Shown here piece after piece: positions 46,374 to 49,051 of a DNA stretch of 49,051 nucleotides. Within the stretch, counting starts at the first letter, position 1. Each line of letters opens with the position of its first letter. Made by a program: the position numbers and the translations under genes. Location of the stretch: assembly GCA_025353585.1 (NCBI GenBank), contig JANXOM010000421.1:1-49051 (forward strand). Reading direction: 5' to 3'. The notes beneath the pieces were generated by a model, which was not told the DNA's origin, made no database searches, and saw only the letters and a list, made by a program, of their open reading frames with translations. The stretch comes from Deltaproteobacteria bacterium (GTDB taxonomy: Bacteria; Myxococcota_A; Polyangia; Haliangiales; Haliangiaceae).

Positions 46374-49051
46374 TCAGCGCATCCAGGTCAGGCGGAAGGC
46401 GCACGTCTCGCTCGCGTTCACGTGCCGGCACTGCGTGTGGGCCGCGCCGACCGCGGTCGCGCCCGTCAGCTCCACGATGCGCTCGAGCTCCGCGCCCACC
46501 ATCGCGCAGACATCCGCCGACCCCGACGAGCCGAGCATCACCAGATCGGCGCTGCCATGGTCGACCTGGACCTCGACCTCGCCCCAGTCGTGGTACCGCG
46601 TCCAGAACGACGGCAGCGCCGCGAGCACCGTCTCCGCCGGGACGCTCGTCGGGTCCGCGCCGAACAGCCGCGAGAACGTCGCGCTCATCGTCCCGCGCCC
46701 CACCTTGCGCGGCACGAGGCCGTTCGGCATCACCGTCCGCGCGTGGTCGAGCGAGATCACGAGGTCGCGCAGGTCGATCCAGCCGAGCGGCGCCAGCGTC
46801 GGCGACATCGCGGCCGCGAGCTCCGGCATCGTGGTCCCGATCTTGGCCATCCCGCTCTCGCCGAGCTGGTGCTGCAGGATCTTCGAGAGCACGCGCAGGT
46901 GCGCCGCCCGCACCTTGCCGACGATCTCCGACGGCTTCGCCGGCACCATCGGGTGGGTCCGCCCTGCGAACGCGGCCACGAACTTCACCTGATCTTCGGC
47001 GGTCAGGCCCGTCGTTGGCTCGAGCAACGACTCGGCCGCCTTGACCGGATCCTCGATGACGGGCGGCGGGCGCGGCGGCAGCTGCGTGTTCCCGAGGCGC
47101 TCGAGCGCGCGGCCGAGCGCGATGGCGAACGTCGAGGCGGAGGCCCAGCGCTTCTTCGCCACCGGCAAGAGCGCCTTCGCGAGCACCGCGTCGACCGCCT
47201 CGGAGAGGCCCGGCCGGAGCTTGCTCGGCGGCACGAGCGTGTCGTTGAGCTGCCGCTGTACGATCTGTGGCGCGGGGCCGCTGCCGAACGGCGGTCGACC
47301 GGTCAGCATGCAGTAGACGGTCGCCGCGAGGCCGTAGACATCCGTCGTCGGGCCGCCGGCCTGCTCCAGGAACGACTCGGGCGCCGCGAAGCCCGGCGTG
47401 CCGGCCGCGTCGCGCTGATCGCCCGCCTTCTGCGCCACGCCGACATCGACGAGCACCGCGCGGTCCCGCTCGCGATCGAGCAGGATGTTCGCCGGCTTCA
47501 CGTCGCGATGGATCACGCCGATCGCGTGCATCGCGTCGAGCGCGTCGCCGATCTCCAGCGTGATCTGCGCGGCGGCCAGGATCGGGAACCACTCCTTGCG
47601 CTCGAGCGTCGAACGCAGGACCTCGGAGAGCGGCTGGCCCTCGACGAGCTCCATGACGAAGTACACGTCGCCCGCGTGCTCGCCGAGCGCGTAGACCTGG
47701 ACGAGGTTCTCGTGGTGCAGCGACGCGAGCAGGCCCGCCTCGGCGCGGAACCGCGACACGAGATCGCGATCGCTCGCGAGGTCGCTGCGGAGCACCTTGA
47801 TCGCCACGGGGCGGTTCAGGCCGAGATCCTCGCCGCGATACACGACGCCCATCGCGCCGCGCGAGAGCTCGTGGACCACGCGGTACGTGCCGCCGACGAT
47901 GGTCCCGGCCGACAGCGTGCCGGTGTCCGCCGACCAGCTGTCGTCGACGGGGCGCTCGGCCGGATCGACGATGTGGACCTGTCCGATCGGGGCCGTGCGC
48001 AGCGCGCTGTAGCACCGCGCCATCGCCGCCTCGCCGCTGCGCTCGCCGCCCGCGATCTCGGTGATGACGGCGCGGATCTGGATCGGCAGCGACGTGGCGT
48101 CATCGATCTTGATCGGCTCGCCCTGCACGACCGTGATGAGCTTCCGGACCACGAGCGCCGCCTGCGCCGAGTCCGCCCCGACGAGGAGGATCGACAGCTC
48201 GTCACCGCCGAGGCGCCCGAGGGGGTCGTTGCCCCGGACCGCGCCGCGGAGCCGCCCCGCCGTCTGCGCGAGCACGTCGTCGCCGACCTTGTGGCCGTGG
48301 GCGAGGTTGATCTTGCGCAGGCCGACGACGTCGACCACGCACAGCGTGAGCTTCTCGTCGCGCCGGCCCGCGGCCGCGACCTCGTGGGCGATCGTCTGCT
48401 CGAACGCGCCGCGCGTCATCGCGGCCGTGAGCGGGTCGTGCAGGCTCGAGGCGAGCAGGCGCTCGCCCTCGGCGACGAGGCGGCGGTGGCTCGATAGCCA
48501 CGACAGCTCGCGCGTCAGCCGCGTGGCGAGGGCCTTCAGATCCGTGCGCTCGGCGGCGCTGAAGCGGCGCGCCGTGTCCGACACGATCGCCACGAGCCCC
48601 GAGACCTCCGTCGGGCTCGAGCGGAGCGCGTCGGCGATGACCGCGCGCGGGTGAGCGCCGCCGGTGATCACGGTCCCGGCGGACGCGGCGGCGATCCGCG
48701 CGGCGGCCGCGACCTGCACGCGATAGCCCTCGCTCGGCCCGACGCGCGCGGCGGTCGGCGCCATCTGGTTGCCGTCCTTCCACCACACGATGCAGTCGTG
48801 CGCGGTGAAGCCGGTCGCGACGGCGAGGAGCGTCTCGGCCGCGTTGCCCGTGAGATCGACGAGCGACGTGGCGATGAGGCCGCGGGCGCGCGCGAGGTCG
48901 AAGTCATGCGCGATCGGCTCGCTGTTGACGACGGCGGACAGCGAGTCCAGCGTGACGGGCAGGAGCATGACGCCGGCCGCGCCCGCGCCGGCCGCCGCGC
49001 CGGCCACGCGCGCCGCGTTCTGCGCATCGCCGACGATCCACCGGGGGGCGC
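46374..49051 (-). CDS. GGDEF-Ser/Thr kinase fusion, 5' end beyond window
   Basis: The frame is open to the window edge, and the sequence upstream of the first in-window GTG (49007) reads PRWIVGDAQNAARV. With AGVMLLPVTLDSL next to it, this recalls the end of a receiver domain, so the gene is partial. Residue numbers from 49007: GAF-like about 35-170; GGDEF about 180-345 with GGDEL (267-271) and I-site RGND (258-261) exactly five residues before it; kinase about 373-640 with RGAMG, K404, HRDVKPAN and DVG instead of DFG; C-terminal about 700-877 domain ending TQCRHVNASETCAFRLTW, like the myxobacterial DUF2378/V4R-type regions. It probably couples c-di-GMP synthesis to protein phosphorylation. 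Confidence 0.92.
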   Translation of the reverse strand, partial: APRWIVGDAQNAARVAGAAAGAGAAGVMLLPVTLDSLSAVVNSEPIAHDFDLARARGLIATSLVDLTGNAAETLLAVATGFTAHDCIVWWKDGNQMAPTAARVGPSEGYRVQVAAAARIAAASAGTVITGGAHPRAVIADALRSSPTEVSGLVAIVSDTARRFSAAERTDLKALATRLTRELSWLSSHRRLVAEGERLLASSLHDPLTAAMTRGAFEQTIAHEVAAAGRRDEKLTLCVVDVVGLRKINLAHGHKVGDDVLAQTAGRLRGAVRGNDPLGRLGGDELSILLVGADSAQAALVVRKLITVVQGEPIKIDDATSLPIQIRAVITEIAGGERSGEAAMARCYSALRTAPIGQVHIVDPAERPVDDSWSADTGTLSAGTIVGGTYRVVHELSRGAMGVVYRGEDLGLNRPVAIKVLRSDLASDRDLVSRFRAEAGLLASLHHENLVQVYALGEHAGDVYFVMELVEGQPLSEVLRSTLERKEWFPILAAAQITLEIGDALDAMHAIGVIHRDVKPANILLDRERDRAVLVDVGVAQKAGDQRDAAGTPGFAAPESFLEQAGGPTTDVYGLAATVYCMLTGRPPFGSGPAPQIVQRQLNDTLVPPSKLRPGLSEAVDAVLAKALLPVAKKRWASASTFAIALGRALERLGNTQLPPRPPPVIEDPVKAAESLLEPTTGLTAEDQVKFVAAFAGRTHPMVPAKPSEIVGKVRAAHLRVLSKILQHQLGESGMAKIGTTMPELAAAMSPTLAPLGWIDLRDLVISLDHARTVMPNGLVPRKVGRGTMSATFSRLFGADPTSVPAETVLAALPSFWTRYHDWGEVEVQVDHGSADLVMLGSSGSADVCAMVGAELERIVELTGATAVGAAHTQCRHVNASETCAFRLTWMR

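Overview
The window is GC-rich and densely packed bacterial chromosome. It most resembles a myxobacterium (Myxococcota, perhaps near Haliangium/Kofleriaceae). This placement is inferred from gene content, not from a marker search: three large Hanks-type Ser/Thr kinases fused to sensory domains (TolB-like/TPR, WD40, GGDEF), lipoproteins with low-complexity or thrombospondin type-3 stretches, many GTG starts, and housekeeping genes of proteobacterial type.

Layout. 1-1798 is a haem-synthesis run (hemD partial, hemB, a small DUF4177-like protein). 1798-2930 is a mobile element: a REP-associated tyrosine transposase (RAYT, HUH/Y1 type) bracketed by inverted pairs of a 24-bp repeat. 2941-7825 (minus) holds an acyltransferase, an unknown protein and a Ser/Thr kinase. 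7912-16650 (plus) is a partial complex I operon, nuoEF-JKLMN, with no nuoA-D or nuoGHI. A second repeat pair without a transposase sits directly on the nuoN stop codon, before malQ (to 18857). 18895-20791 holds a zinc-ribbon membrane protein, a Gly-Ser/TSP3 lipoprotein and a secreted pilus-N-like protein. 21210-24403 (minus) holds typA, a ClpN-ClpS fusion and a GNAT acetyltransferase. 24569-29804 holds a lipoprotein, GtrA, a GT2 glycosyltransferase, RNase P RNA, an HD-type protein and a decayed propeller lipoprotein. 29801-37674 holds a coiled-coil zinc-ribbon protein, tRNA(CAU), a proline-rich exported protein, dapF-secG, a WD40 kinase and tpiA. 37711-39840 is a two-component pair whose histidine kinase is frameshifted. 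40105-46096 (minus) is a five-gene run of three unknown membrane proteins followed by dabB and dabA, an energy-coupled inorganic-carbon uptake system. 46374 to the window end is a GGDEF-kinase fusion cut off by the window edge.

The most distinctive signals are: (1) the RAYT with its paired repeats and a transposase-free copy; (2) two other long intergenic hairpin elements, one of which supplies the dapF stop codon; (3) the ClpN-ClpS fusion with altered N-degron pocket residues; (4) a single polypeptide carrying GGDEF with an intact I-site plus a Ser/Thr kinase; (5) DabAB behind three unknown membrane proteins; (6) a WD40 kinase inserted in opposite orientation between tpiA and secG; (7) unusual extensions on NuoJ, NuoL and SecG.
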